Program-made: the position numbers and the translations under genes
Assembly (NCBI GenBank): GCA_013416485.1
Contig: JACCEO010000002.1
Coordinates: 226,636 to 290,635, forward strand
DNA: 64,000 nt
Reading direction: 5' to 3'
Source of the DNA: Alcaligenaceae bacterium
GTDB lineage: Bacteria > Pseudomonadota > Gammaproteobacteria > Burkholderiales > Burkholderiaceae_B
The notes under the pieces: generated by a model
Database searches by the model: none
Seen by the model: only the letters and a program-made list of their open reading frames with translations
Told to the model about the DNA's origin: nothing
Shown here: positions 47,737-56,140 of the stretch, piece by piece
Position numbering within the stretch: the stretch's first letter is position 1
Layout of the letters: the number at the start of each line of letters is the position of its first letter

Positions 47737-50700
47737 TTAATAGGCAGAGGATGGCAACACGGTGAAATCGTCTAGATTTGGCAGTTCGCCAAACACTTCG
47801 GGGTTGTATAGCGTTTCTATACGCGTAGGTGGCAATTGAAACTGTCCCGGTGTATTTAAACGCACGGTATATTCAACCTGAGTTACCCCAGCAGGCAGGT
47901 ATTCATAATAGCCACGCCAAGATTCGAAACTACGTTCAATATAGGTAGGTCCACGCCAAAACTGATCTGTTTCTTGGGCTATCGCTATGCTGGAGTCCCG
48001 TCCCAGGCCACTACCCAATATGGTTGCCCCTGCAGGTATGGGATCCGTCAAAGCAGCCCATGTCATGGCACCCTTGGCATGTATGGTCAAGCTGACCCTA
48101 TACACATCGCCGCGTGACCACACACCAGGGCTAGCCTGAAAGACTGGCGTAATTTTGCGTTCTAGCTCATACCCCGCCACCACAGGCTTACTGACTTTGA
48201 CAGCTGCCAGTGAACTGATGGTAGCCCAGGCTTGGCCCTTGCCTTCGGGTTGAATCAACAACACACCCGATGGCACTTGCCCCCAGGGTAGCAAGTGATC
48301 CATAGAGCGCACACCATTTTTTTCTGGAACCTGATCCCAGTTTAAGGTTTCTGCAAAATCACCAGGAAACAACTGCAGCTGAACTTGACCAGAGACGGGC
48401 TCTCGCTCGAAATGCTGAGCAAATTTTTCTATGGCCAGGCTGCCCATCAAGTTAGATGTCGTGGTACGCCAAGCACCACGACGCTGTAACTTCAACAAGC
48501 CCTGCGCCATCAATGGTTGCTCGGTTCGCCAAGACTCTTGGCCCAAAGTGACTAACATCAGTTTGGCCAGATTCGTTTCTTGGCTGGTCATCAGCCACCA
48601 CCAGTTATCGTCACGGTTATCGGCAAATACAAGTTCTGTGCCTCGAGTCAACATGCGCCCCAGAAGAATCTGCCTAGCCTGCTCTAAGGATTCAGCCTGT
48701 TTGGGTATTCCAGGCACACGTTGCAACAAAGCCACCCAGTCAATCACGGCTGAGGTAGGCCAGCGATTAGGCTCAATACGTATAGAACCTAACATGCGCG
48801 GTGTGACCCTGTCATAACGCGACAAGGCTTCAAAGGCTAACAACTTACGTACCGTGTCATCCCTGACGGGAGACCAGCGTTGGCGAGTCAAGTGCCCCTG
48901 AACAAAGTCCAGCAAACCTTGGATCATCCTTTCCCTAGTTGCATCGGGTAAGGCAAAGGGCAAGCCCAATGATTGCGCCTCATGGGCAGCCACAAGCAAA
49001 TAGGCGGTCAAGACTTCATCACCGTAGCGGGCTCCGGGGAAGTAGCTTAATAGGCCATCATTATCTAAATAGGCTGGCAAATTCTCAAGAATATCGTCCC
49101 ATAAGGGTTGACTACGTAACCCTATGGCCTTGGAGCTTAACTGCTCTAAGCAGGTATACGGATAATTCTGAAACCATTCGCGTACGCCTGGCAAACCGCC
49201 AGCTAGCGAAGACTGCAAGTGCACTTGCAAACCACCACGGGTCAGCCCCAAAGCGTTTTGAAGTGCGCCTTCAGGCGCACTGACCGGCAAACTGATGCCT
49301 GATTGATCGGAATCCAACGACAATAACGTGGATTGTCGAGTGCGCACAGCAAACACGGGGGTGACCACTTGTTTGAACGCCAACCGATCCGTTGCCAGTT
49401 TCTGTGCGTCACCCTGACCGGATGATGCTGCAGTATGCTCCTGAGCTTGAAAAATCCAATCCAGTGTCACCGACGGCATCAATTGATCGCTTTCTGGCGC
49501 CTGGACTGTCCAGTTCAGAGTTTGCGCCTGACCTGCCGTTAATGCGACCGTTTGTGGTGTCAGATTAACCGCATCGACACCTGCACCGGTATAGCCCGCT
49601 TGCACCTGTAAATTCATATCACGGGTAGACGAATTACGCACCGTAACCATAGCCTGGTACTGATCTCCTTCGCGTACTTGCGCAGGCAAACCGCCTATAA
49701 CCTGCACGTCTTGGGTGCTAACAATACTGGCTTTACCTGTGCCAAAACGACCCGCGCCATAATCACTAATAGCCACCAACGTAAATCGAGTAATGGCATC
49801 GTTAAGCGGTAAGGAAATTTGCGCCTGGCCTTGTGCATCCAACATGACATCAGGCTGCCACAATAGCAAGGTATCTAGCAACTCTCGCGTGGGGCTTTTA
49901 CCGCCACCCCCGCCTGCAGGCAAAGCTTTTCGTCCGTAGTGACGCCGCCCTACCACTTGCATTTGTGCTGTGGCAGTTTCTACACCATAGCTGCGCAACT
50001 GCCGCATAGCGGTCAGTAAATCCCAGCTGAAATTAGGCGACAGTTCTAGTAATGCCTGATCGACAGCAACGAACGCCACCGTACCATTGGCTGCTGGTTT
50101 GCCATCGGGCGTGGTCACCTGTATCGTCACTAGGGCCTTATCCCTGACCTGATAACGTTCTTTATCAGTACTGACCTTAACGTTAAGTTGGTCCATGTCA
50201 TCAGAGACCCCGATTTCCGTTACCCCAAAACGAAATGCTGGTTTTGCCAAATCAATCAAAGCACTGGGCGGAGCCACTGTCTTGTCACCATCGGTATAGG
50301 CTTTATACCAAGTGACAGGTTTTTTCCAACCCCAGCTAAAGAAAGAATTCCAAGGGACTTCACGAAGACGACCACGCACGGCCAGCACCGAGACATATAC
50401 ATTAGGTCCCCATTCGGCTTTAACAGGCAAGCGCACGGTGGGATCTGTACCCTTAAGTTCAACCACATGCGTTTCCAACACCCCTTCACGCTCTACCGCC
50501 ACCAAGGCAGTAGCTTGGCGAAATGGCATACGTACCTGAAACTCAGCGGTTTCGCCTGGCTTCCAAGTTTTCTTAGCAGGAATGATATCGATACGGTCAT
50601 CGTTATTACCACCAAACCATAATTCATCCTGGCCCACTAACCACACCGTCGTTGCTGCCTGAGACTGACGGCCTTGTGCATCCTGAGCACTGACAGTTAA

Positions 50701-53700
50701 CTGGATTCGACCAGAGGCTTCGATATCCATAGGACACTCGAGTATGCCTTGAGCGTTAGTTTCCCCTTGGCACACCATGCCCAGGTCGCGTGTTTCTGTA
50801 CGGCTTTGATAGCTATAAAAACCACCCACCATGCGTTGGCGGCTGGAATAAGTAATACGCGACACAGCCGTAACCGTCATAGGGACACCCGCTTGGGGTT
50901 GACCCGTGGTCGACAAGGCAAGCGTTTTAACACTAGACGCTTTGCTGACAGGCCGCCAGCCACCCCTATGTATCCCGGCAACCACTGCAGCCGGCCAAAC
51001 CGGCACAGTTTGCGCCAAAGTCTGGATTTCCCCATTCGGATCAGGAAAACTGGCTTCAAATAAAAGGTCATAGGGTTTATTAATAACCGGCAGCGTGGTG
51101 ATCGCCAGACGCCCCCCGCCTTGCCGATCTAACGTCAACGGCTGTTTATTCAGGAATAATGCCTGTTGCTGGCCAGACTCTTCTGAGTCTTCTGACTCTA
51201 TAGGATCATCTCCCTCGTCGTATTCCACAGTTACCCGTTCATAAGGCAAACTAAAGGAATAATCTTCATAATCTGGAAAGCTAATGCTTTTGTCCTGTAC
51301 AACACCCGACATCTGGACAGCTAATTCACCTGCTGGCCCACCCGACCCATAAGCCAACTGTACATCGGCGGTTAATTGCGTAGGAGCAACCAAACTAATT
51401 GAGTCAGCCGAATCACTGATTTTCAAACTACCAATCAACAGGGGCAGCTTGAACTCTTCGACACGAAACTGCGTATTGTTATACCAGCCATAAGGGTCCT
51501 CATCATTGCTGAGCTCTATCGTATACATCCCCAATTTGGCTGTTTTCGGCAAGGCATATTGGCTATAGGCAGACACGCCACCCGTTGCAGTTTCTAGCCA
51601 CTCGAGGGGGAAATCTTGGCTATCACCACTACCTTGGTGTGTTATGACCAAGCGCGTAGGCCAAGGGCTTTCAGGTACAGCAAGGCCACTACGCGTTTGA
51701 TCACGAATAAAGTGCTTCATAGAGACCGTTTCGCCAGCCCTGAACAAAGACCTGTCTAGCACTGTGTGGGTGACATGAGTAGGTAAGGTACTGGTGTCAG
51801 TAGGTACATTGAAACGCCAAGCCTGTATGCCATCATTCCAATCTGAAAAGGCAAAGGAAAAGTCAGCTTTACCGCGTGCCTGAGGGTGATCAGCAGGAAT
51901 ACGAGCCGACACATAAATACCCGATGCCTCATAGTTAGGGCAGTCTTCAGTTTCTTCGGGCACAGGCTGAAGATGGTGCCATATGCCTTGCTTATCAGTC
52001 ACGCCACTTGCCAGAAGCTTACCGGTACAGCTAAGTACATTGATATTGGCATTAGGCACACTTACGCCATCATCCAGCGTAGTAACCCACGCCAGCATGT
52101 CGTCGCGGCCAGTTTTGATATGCACACTTAAATTAGTCACCAAGGCCGTAGTACGTACATACATAGGCGTAGCCTTGGCTAATAACGACTCTCCTAGACG
52201 CGGCGACGCCACTTCAATCACATGAAAGCCCGGATCCGGCAAAGGCACGCCTATGATTTCAAACGGACGTTCAGCATCAGTCGTAATGCCAGGCAGAACC
52301 AGTTCTCGCGTGCCTGTCTGATTATTTAACATGGACACTCCTCGAGTGTCCAAGGCCACTTCGTTCGCCGTAGAACGGTCATACTCCAAGGGTTGATCCG
52401 TCATTACCCGTTTAATTTCACTAGGAGTAAGACGACTGTTCTCCATGCGCTGCACTCTTGAGTACCAACGCAAGACTTCCAAGTCATCTTGTGTAGCGTA
52501 GTCAGCTACCTTACCCGCTGAAACCACCATTTCTTCAGTGGCTAGCATGGGCTCAACGTGACGCAAACTTAATGGCATGCTGGGTGGATTATCCACATCT
52601 GAACCAGCCGTTGGTGCGTAAGCAAAGCGCTCGATAAGACCAAACGTAGACGCAGAAAATTTCACCAGTGGTGGGTAGTCTGCTGTTTTAAATACCAAAG
52701 GAAATTGATCAGCGTTCTGTAAGGTACGCCCGGCATCGTCATGAAAGTCGGGTGGCAGGCTAATTGTAATTTCTGTGGATTTCGGGAAAGGTCCCGCAAA
52801 GCTCACATCATTTACCCCCGCAGTAAAGGTATCATCTTCGGCAATACTGGGAGAAAAATCACCTGTAGCGGTTTGCAAGCGTATTTTTTTAGCAAGCTCT
52901 GGGGCAACAGGCGCAGAGAACCGCAAGCTCATGTCGGATATAGGCACGCACGGTTGGCTGGCGTTTTCTCGCGTACAGTTAAAAGACGCCGTAAATGCAT
53001 CCCTGACGGTGTACTTATAGACTTGCTCTTGAGTGTTAGCCACAGCCGGACGCTGATCAGACAAGGTGGTAACACCTGGCCCAACATGCAACTGCACTTT
53101 TGCTTTGGATGGCAATAAACGTTGACACTGCACCACCTGAATATCTTGGGTATCGTGTTTGGACGAATAATATACGGCCTTGAGTATTTCCTGGCGCGGC
53201 TGACCTGTAATCAACCGAACTGGAACCATTTCTCCTAAACCCTGCACCACACACTGGGTATGCTCTGCAACCGTAGCCGCATCTACTGGACCATTAAAAG
53301 CCAGTACAAACGCCTGGTCTTCAGCGATGGTGTCGAACCTGGGCCTGACCCATTTAAGCGATGGCCCACCCGTCCAGAAGCTAAAAGTACTAGTGCCAGT
53401 AATTGGCGCTTTATCCAGCGGCTGAAATAACGGTGTCAATGCCACTTGGCAAGTCACACCTGGACCGGGTTTTTCAGTGAACTCGTACGTCCAGCGGCTA
53501 CCATCCAGCCAGCGGCCATGCCCTACAGCGGCGGGATCATTGCATGTGACATCAACGGGCGCAGCAGCTTGCCCATCACCAAAAGCAATGACAGGCTGGT
53601 CAAAGCGCAGCTTGACGCTTTCAACATCAGTAACCTGGCCTGTAGGGGAGAAATCAACCAGCTTGGCACCCCAAGTCGGAGTAACAAACAGAATTGACGC

Positions 53701-53727
53701 AAGCGCAATAACACTGGTGAGATTCAT
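47737..53727 (-). CDS. bacterial alpha-2-macroglobulin (YfhM type)
   Basis: A 1996-residue periplasmic protease trap. It has an N-terminal signal peptide (cut near TWGA-KLVD) but no lipobox, unlike E. coli YfhM. Many MG beta-domains follow, with the bait region probably around the acidic stretch EYDEGDDPIESEDSEESGQQ (about residues 835-855) or the Gly-rich GGGGGKSP (about residue 1270). The thioester motif CLEQ is intact at Cys1526, within an alpha-alpha barrel (YPYTCLEQLSSKAIG). A protease that cuts the bait would be bound covalently. At nearly 2000 residues it is longer than the 1650-residue E. coli protein. It is the first gene of the a2M-pbpC unit. Confidence 0.94.
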   Translation of the reverse strand: MNLTSVIALASILFVTPTWGAKLVDFSPTGQVTDVESVKLRFDQPVIAFGDGQAAAPVDVTCNDPAAVGHGRWLDGSRWTYEFTEKPGPGVTCQVALTPLFQPLDKAPITGTSTFSFWTGGPSLKWVRPRFDTIAEDQAFVLAFNGPVDAATVAEHTQCVVQGLGEMVPVRLITGQPRQEILKAVYYSSKHDTQDIQVVQCQRLLPSKAKVQLHVGPGVTTLSDQRPAVANTQEQVYKYTVRDAFTASFNCTRENASQPCVPISDMSLRFSAPVAPELAKKIRLQTATGDFSPSIAEDDTFTAGVNDVSFAGPFPKSTEITISLPPDFHDDAGRTLQNADQFPLVFKTADYPPLVKFSASTFGLIERFAYAPTAGSDVDNPPSMPLSLRHVEPMLATEEMVVSAGKVADYATQDDLEVLRWYSRVQRMENSRLTPSEIKRVMTDQPLEYDRSTANEVALDTRGVSMLNNQTGTRELVLPGITTDAERPFEIIGVPLPDPGFHVIEVASPRLGESLLAKATPMYVRTTALVTNLSVHIKTGRDDMLAWVTTLDDGVSVPNANINVLSCTGKLLASGVTDKQGIWHHLQPVPEETEDCPNYEASGIYVSARIPADHPQARGKADFSFAFSDWNDGIQAWRFNVPTDTSTLPTHVTHTVLDRSLFRAGETVSMKHFIRDQTRSGLAVPESPWPTRLVITHQGSGDSQDFPLEWLETATGGVSAYSQYALPKTAKLGMYTIELSNDEDPYGWYNNTQFRVEEFKLPLLIGSLKISDSADSISLVAPTQLTADVQLAYGSGGPAGELAVQMSGVVQDKSISFPDYEDYSFSLPYERVTVEYDEGDDPIESEDSEESGQQQALFLNKQPLTLDRQGGGRLAITTLPVINKPYDLLFEASFPDPNGEIQTLAQTVPVWPAAVVAGIHRGGWRPVSKASSVKTLALSTTGQPQAGVPMTVTAVSRITYSSRQRMVGGFYSYQSRTETRDLGMVCQGETNAQGILECPMDIEASGRIQLTVSAQDAQGRQSQAATTVWLVGQDELWFGGNNDDRIDIIPAKKTWKPGETAEFQVRMPFRQATALVAVEREGVLETHVVELKGTDPTVRLPVKAEWGPNVYVSVLAVRGRLREVPWNSFFSWGWKKPVTWYKAYTDGDKTVAPPSALIDLAKPAFRFGVTEIGVSDDMDQLNVKVSTDKERYQVRDKALVTIQVTTPDGKPAANGTVAFVAVDQALLELSPNFSWDLLTAMRQLRSYGVETATAQMQVVGRRHYGRKALPAGGGGGKSPTRELLDTLLLWQPDVMLDAQGQAQISLPLNDAITRFTLVAISDYGAGRFGTGKASIVSTQDVQVIGGLPAQVREGDQYQAMVTVRNSSTRDMNLQVQAGYTGAGVDAVNLTPQTVALTAGQAQTLNWTVQAPESDQLMPSVTLDWIFQAQEHTAASSGQGDAQKLATDRLAFKQVVTPVFAVRTRQSTLLSLDSDQSGISLPVSAPEGALQNALGLTRGGLQVHLQSSLAGGLPGVREWFQNYPYTCLEQLSSKAIGLRSQPLWDDILENLPAYLDNDGLLSYFPGARYGDEVLTAYLLVAAHEAQSLGLPFALPDATRERMIQGLLDFVQGHLTRQRWSPVRDDTVRKLLAFEALSRYDRVTPRMLGSIRIEPNRWPTSAVIDWVALLQRVPGIPKQAESLEQARQILLGRMLTRGTELVFADNRDDNWWWLMTSQETNLAKLMLVTLGQESWRTEQPLMAQGLLKLQRRGAWRTTTSNLMGSLAIEKFAQHFEREPVSGQVQLQLFPGDFAETLNWDQVPEKNGVRSMDHLLPWGQVPSGVLLIQPEGKGQAWATISSLAAVKVSKPVVAGYELERKITPVFQASPGVWSRGDVYRVSLTIHAKGAMTWAALTDPIPAGATILGSGLGRDSSIAIAQETDQFWRGPTYIERSFESWRGYYEYLPAGVTQVEYTVRLNTPGQFQLPPTRIETLYNPEVFGELPNLDDFTVLPSSAY

Positions 53728-53842
53728 ACCCTAGTCCACCCATACATTTTTCGTCTACAACACTACTGAATTTAACAGCAGTGCAGGGGATTTTTCAGCT
53801 GGATAGTGCCCCACAACAGAAAGCGAACCATACCAACTTAAC

Positions 53843-53871
53843 AAAAAACCTAGCCATATAAGCTGCTAGGT
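53843..53871 (-). terminator. minus-strand hairpin terminator in front of the macroglobulin gene
   Basis: ACCTAGC (53871-53865 on the minus strand), a 10-base loop and GCTAGGT (53854-53848) form a 7-bp stem followed by TTTTTTG. It faces the alpha-2-macroglobulin gene 115 bases downstream and would stop minus-strand transcripts from the accessory region, or act as an attenuator if the promoter lies further up. Confidence 0.6.
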
Positions 53872-54041
53872 ATGTAGCATGATGCTGCATTTGGCTTAAC
53901 CCGCATTCTAACCGCCAGTGAGCCATATTTTTTATGTATTTTAGCGTCCAAACCATAAGACTCATAAGGTGAGTACTGTCTTTTATGAAAGCGCCAAATC
54001 CCTGGTTGACTCATAGTGATATGGCTTTGTCCCTACCCTGC

Positions 54042-54071
54042 TTGGCAGGTGCTGCCAACCTATGGTATTAT
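54042..54071 (+). promoter_or_regulatory. promoter of the tRNA-Ile gene
   Basis: TTGGCA (54042-54047), an 18-base spacer and TATTAT (54066-54071) end 17 bases before the tRNA. Both hexamers are 5 of 6 to consensus. The 360-base gap between the macroglobulin gene and the tRNA otherwise holds only the minus-strand terminator. Confidence 0.65.
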
Positions 54072-54088
54072 CTTTTGCTGTTTAAGGC

Positions 54089-54165
<77 letters not shown>

Positions 54166-54183
54166 TAAAACATAAGCAGAATT

Positions 54184-54221
54184 AAGCACTTAGAGAATTA
54201 ACTCTAGGTGCTTTTTTTTTT
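54184..54221 (+). terminator. Rho-independent terminator of tRNA-Ile
   Basis: AAGCACTTAGAG (54184-54195), loop AATTAA, and CTCTAGGTGCTT (54202-54213) form a 12-bp stem with one G-T pair, followed by a run of T to 54221. A diverged copy of this terminator lies at 56767-56800. Confidence 0.92.
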
Positions 54222-54258
54222 GGATAATTGCTTTATACAGTGCTTTCGGCCCGCCCCG

Positions 54259-54310
54259 TGAACTGCACCCCAAAAATTGAACACTGATCCAACCTTTAGG
54301 GTGCAGTTCA
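54259..54310. mobile_element. vestigial pair of IS ends (IS3-like), interior lost
   Basis: Fifty-two bases bounded by perfect 12-bp inverted repeats, TGAACTGCACCC (54259-54270) and GGGTGCAGTTCA (54299-54310). The outer TG...CA and the sequence resemble termini of IS3-family (IS150-type) elements; the similarity of the two halves runs on imperfectly for about 25 bases. There is no transposase and no clear target duplication. It reads as both ends of one element after loss of its middle. Confidence 0.55.
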
Positions 54311-54378
54311 ACAGCTGGCTCACTATGGCGGGCGAATGGTATGTTACGTATTCCCACAACGAGAATATTCAGAGACAC

Positions 54379-54783
54379 ATGAAGACACGAACTCTTGCGC
54401 TAGTCGGGTTACTCAGCCTTGGCATTCAGGCCTGCAATATCGCGCAGGCGCAATACACACCCACTAAGGAAGACCTCAAGAGTCTACGCGTGACTAATGG
54501 CGACTCCTCGCCCAACAGAACCGCACAAGATACCGAGTTCAGCAAACAATTCAATAAAGCCCTTTCAGACACAAAGCGCAAGGAGCAAGCGGCACAGGCA
54601 GAGTCGGCGCGCACTCGAATACAAACTCAGGATATGCTCAACAGCAATACACGCTTGCCGCATCGCGGCGCTACTAACGCCTCGAACGATCGTACCGAGA
54701 TTCAGTCCGGTAAAAGAGGCACTACCGTATGCCGCAAGACAGAGACCGGACAGACACATTGCGAAACTCAAAGTCGATGGTAA
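54379..54783 (+). CDS. exported small protein, unknown function
   Basis: A 134-residue protein starting at ATG 54379 (MKTRTLALVGLLSLGIQAC). It has a signal peptide that could be lipoprotein-type (GIQAC) or cut after NIAQA. The mature part is hydrophilic, rich in Gln, Thr, Arg and Ser, with helical heptad-like spacing around residues 55-90 and two Cys near the end (TTVCRKTETGQTHCETQ). The frame extends upstream to 54277 across the IS remnant; those 34 residues are not convincing. No family is recognised. Confidence 0.6.
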   Translation: MKTRTLALVGLLSLGIQACNIAQAQYTPTKEDLKSLRVTNGDSSPNRTAQDTEFSKQFNKALSDTKRKEQAAQAESARTRIQTQDMLNSNTRLPHRGATNASNDRTEIQSGKRGTTVCRKTETGQTHCETQSRW

Positions 54784-54801
54784 GCAGTCGCAACTTAAAG
54801 A

Positions 54802-55011
54802 TCACTCGCCCAAATGAAAAAGCCCCGTTACGGGGCGAAACACACGCTGAACCAAACAACGCAGCCTGATACAGATCACACTGCCCAGCCCTGCCAACAA
54901 GAACGTTATGCCGCTCTTGTATTCTTTCCATTCGCGCTGATTATTCTCTTTTTGCATTTCTTCCATTCGTAAAAAAGCCACCTCGAATGAACTACCCACG
55001 CATCGCTGCAT
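54802..55011 (-). CDS. small membrane ORF, doubtful
   Basis: A 69-residue frame with a hydrophilic helix (RMEEMQKENNQREWKEYKSG) followed by one hydrophobic segment (ITFLLAGLGSVICI). An internal start at the Met of MEEMQK would give about 54 residues. The tail runs through a hairpin terminator (54817-54836), so the natural stop may have been lost by a frameshift just before it. The helix-plus-span layout occurs in many phage accessory proteins, but no function can be given. Confidence 0.3.
   Translation of the reverse strand: MQRCVGSSFEVAFLRMEEMQKENNQREWKEYKSGITFLLAGLGSVICIRLRCLVQRVFRPVTGLFHLGE
54817..54836 (-). terminator. minus-strand terminator
   Basis: GCCCCG-TAA-CGGGGC (54836-54822 on the minus strand) followed by TTTTT. 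It would end transcripts of the small minus-strand ORFs at 54802-55138. Stem of 6 GC pairs, 3-base loop. Confidence 0.6.
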
Positions 55012-55138
55012 AGCTATTTACTCCGCCATCCGGAAACATCACCACCGGAATATCAGTAGGCCCAATTCCACATTCAGGCGCTTGGCCATAAGTGTTAAGC
55101 CCTTGTCTGTCACCATCACCCCCTGCTACGCCAGTCAC
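54992..55138 (-). CDS. 48-residue GTG-start ORF, possible remnant of a larger gene
   Basis: The minus-strand frame from GTG 55138 to TAG 54992 reads VTGVAGGDGDRQGLNTYGQA, then PECGIGPTDIPVVMFPDGGV and NSYAAMRG. The composition looks protein-like (Gly/Pro/Asp turns, PVVMFPDGG), and AGGT lies 8 bases before the GTG. A stop codon sits two codons upstream, so if this is the end of a larger gene, the rest is gone. It overlaps the next minus-strand ORF by about 20 bases. No family recognised. Confidence 0.3.
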   Translation of the reverse strand: MTGVAGGDGDRQGLNTYGQAPECGIGPTDIPVVMFPDGGVNSYAAMRG

Positions 55139-55208
55139 ACATCAACCTAAAAATACTCGCGTAGTAGTTAGGGTTAGCTACCTGTCTTTCCTCAATATAG
55201 GAATAAAG

Positions 55209-55282
55209 GTTTACATATGTTTACACGACAAAATGTCCATATGAATTAAATAATATTTAATCGTCGTAAACTTTACAGTAAA
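55209..55282. promoter_or_regulatory. cluster of TTTAC/GTAAA boxes around an AT-rich core
   Basis: Two direct copies of GTTTACA start 10 bases apart (55209 and 55219). After about 35 AT-rich bases come GTAAAC (55266-55271), TTTACA (55272-55277) and GTAAA (55278-55282) in mixed orientation, with near-palindromic GTTTACACGAC against GTCGTAAAC. The spacing of one helical turn suggests a protein-binding control region, perhaps a phage-type operator. No start codon with good support follows at once. Confidence 0.35.
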
Positions 55283-55293
55283 TACCATTAGCC

Positions 55294-55416
55294 ATGCCTT
55301 CAATAAGATTCAGTACCACGATTATGCAGGACATGGGCTTGATCAATGCGGATGGCAAGGTGCTTCGTAGGGGCCGCAGCACGCTAAATATAGAAAGGCC
55401 CCTGATTACAGAATAA
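55294..55416 (+). CDS. 40-residue ORF, doubtful
   Basis: ATG 55294 to TAA 55416 encodes MPSIRFSTTIMQDMGLINAD, then GKVLRRGRSTLNIERPLITE. It is basic and follows the TTTAC box cluster by 11 bases, and the next plus-strand ORF begins 20 bases later. There is no clear ribosome site. It may be a fragment of a phage gene. Confidence 0.25.
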   Translation: MPSIRFSTTIMQDMGLINADGKVLRRGRSTLNIERPLITE

Positions 55417-55436
55417 ATAACGAGAAGTGGGACGTA

Positions 55437-55658
55437 ATGTCAGCCAACCTTGCTCATAAGCGGCTCAAAGAGGCGGAAGAATTAAACAAGCCCTCATGGG
55501 TTAACAACATTCGTCATGGGCACATTGATCAAGTCGAATGGTTAATCACCACCGATCAAGCCGAAGCCTACGCAGCCGCCATCCCCCCTACTCCCCTCAA
55601 CGACTGCATAGCTGGGATAAGAGCATTGCCCAGGCTCAGGCTCGCTCGGCATGGTTAG
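55437..55658 (+). CDS. 73-residue hypothetical protein
   Basis: ATG 55437 follows a purine-rich stretch (GAAGTGGGA) 6 bases upstream. The first 50 residues (MSANLAHKRLKEAEELNKPS, WVNNIRHGHIDQVEWL) look like a folded helical protein, while the last 20 (ALPRLRLARHG) look like read-through into another frame, so the gene may be truncated by a frameshift near base 55600. No family recognised. Confidence 0.35.
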   Translation: MSANLAHKRLKEAEELNKPSWVNNIRHGHIDQVEWLITTDQAEAYAAAIPPTPLNDCIAGIRALPRLRLARHG

Positions 55659-55684
55659 CCGAGACCACCAAGCATTCACCAAAT

Positions 55685-55879
55685 TTAGCCGCGACTCCCG
55701 AGGGCTTTGGCAATTTTTTGGTCAGTTTTGTACTGACTCAGCGCATACACAGCCCAGATAGCTGCGGGCACCCAACCGATAAGCGTAATTTGCAGGAGCA
55801 GACAAAAGATACCGGCGAACGGTCGGCCTATTGTAAAAAATGTGAGCCAAGGGAGCAGCAGCGCGATAAGAAGTCGCAT
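55685..55879 (-). CDS. YqaE/Pmp3 family small membrane protein
   Basis: A 64-residue protein with two hydrophobic helices. The pattern MRLLIALLLPWLTFFTIGRP, a short turn, then LLLQITLIGWVPAAIWAVYA fits the UPF0057 (YqaE/Pmp3) family, whose yeast and plant members affect membrane potential and stress tolerance. The start ATG 55879 is chosen because 31 upstream residues are hydrophilic and unlike the family. It is a lone minus-strand gene in the accessory region. Confidence 0.75.
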   Translation of the reverse strand: MRLLIALLLPWLTFFTIGRPFAGIFCLLLQITLIGWVPAAIWAVYALSQYKTDQKIAKALGSRG

Positions 55880-56013
55880 GGTGAATCCAGAAAATTTAAC
55901 AGGGAGAGATTTTACCTTAGATGCTTTCGCACTCACCATCAAGCGATGATGAGTTAACACTGTTTTCCCCAAAAACTACCGCGTCCGTCCCGGCGACGTT
56001 AAAGGCCGGAGCT

Positions 56014-56128
56014 ATCAATAGTGCTGTAGCTCAACTGTTTAGAGCGCCCCACTTATGAGGAGCCAGAAAGGAAAATTCCGGGCAGGTGCACCTGCGGCAC
56101 TGGTTCGATTCCAGTCAGCACTATTGAT
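56014..56128 (+). pseudogene. degenerate tRNA-like structure with 13-bp closing stem
   Basis: A perfect 13-bp inverted repeat (ATCAATAGTGCTG, 56014-56026, with CAGCACTATTGAT, 56116-56128) encloses tRNA parts in correct order: TA, D arm GCTC-AACTGTTTA-GAGC (56029-56045), a 53-base middle, and T arm ACTGG-TTCGATT-CCAGT (56099-56115) directly joined to the 3' strand. The inner 7 bp would be the acceptor. The middle is far too long for an anticodon arm plus variable loop; GCCC (56046-56049) can pair with GGGC (56080-56083) around a 30-base insert, and a GCAGGTGCACCTGC palindrome follows. The D loop lacks the usual GG, and no CCA is encoded. It may be a broken phage-type tRNA or a structured RNA derived from one. 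Confidence 0.5.
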
Positions 56129-56140
56129 GGTGAATGCGGA

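Noticed and set aside
50188..51000. Long plus-strand frames inside the macroglobulin gene (for example 50188-50622 and 52741-53118)
   Set aside because: They are shadows in the complementary strand of a well-supported gene, with no ribosome sites and no family resemblance.
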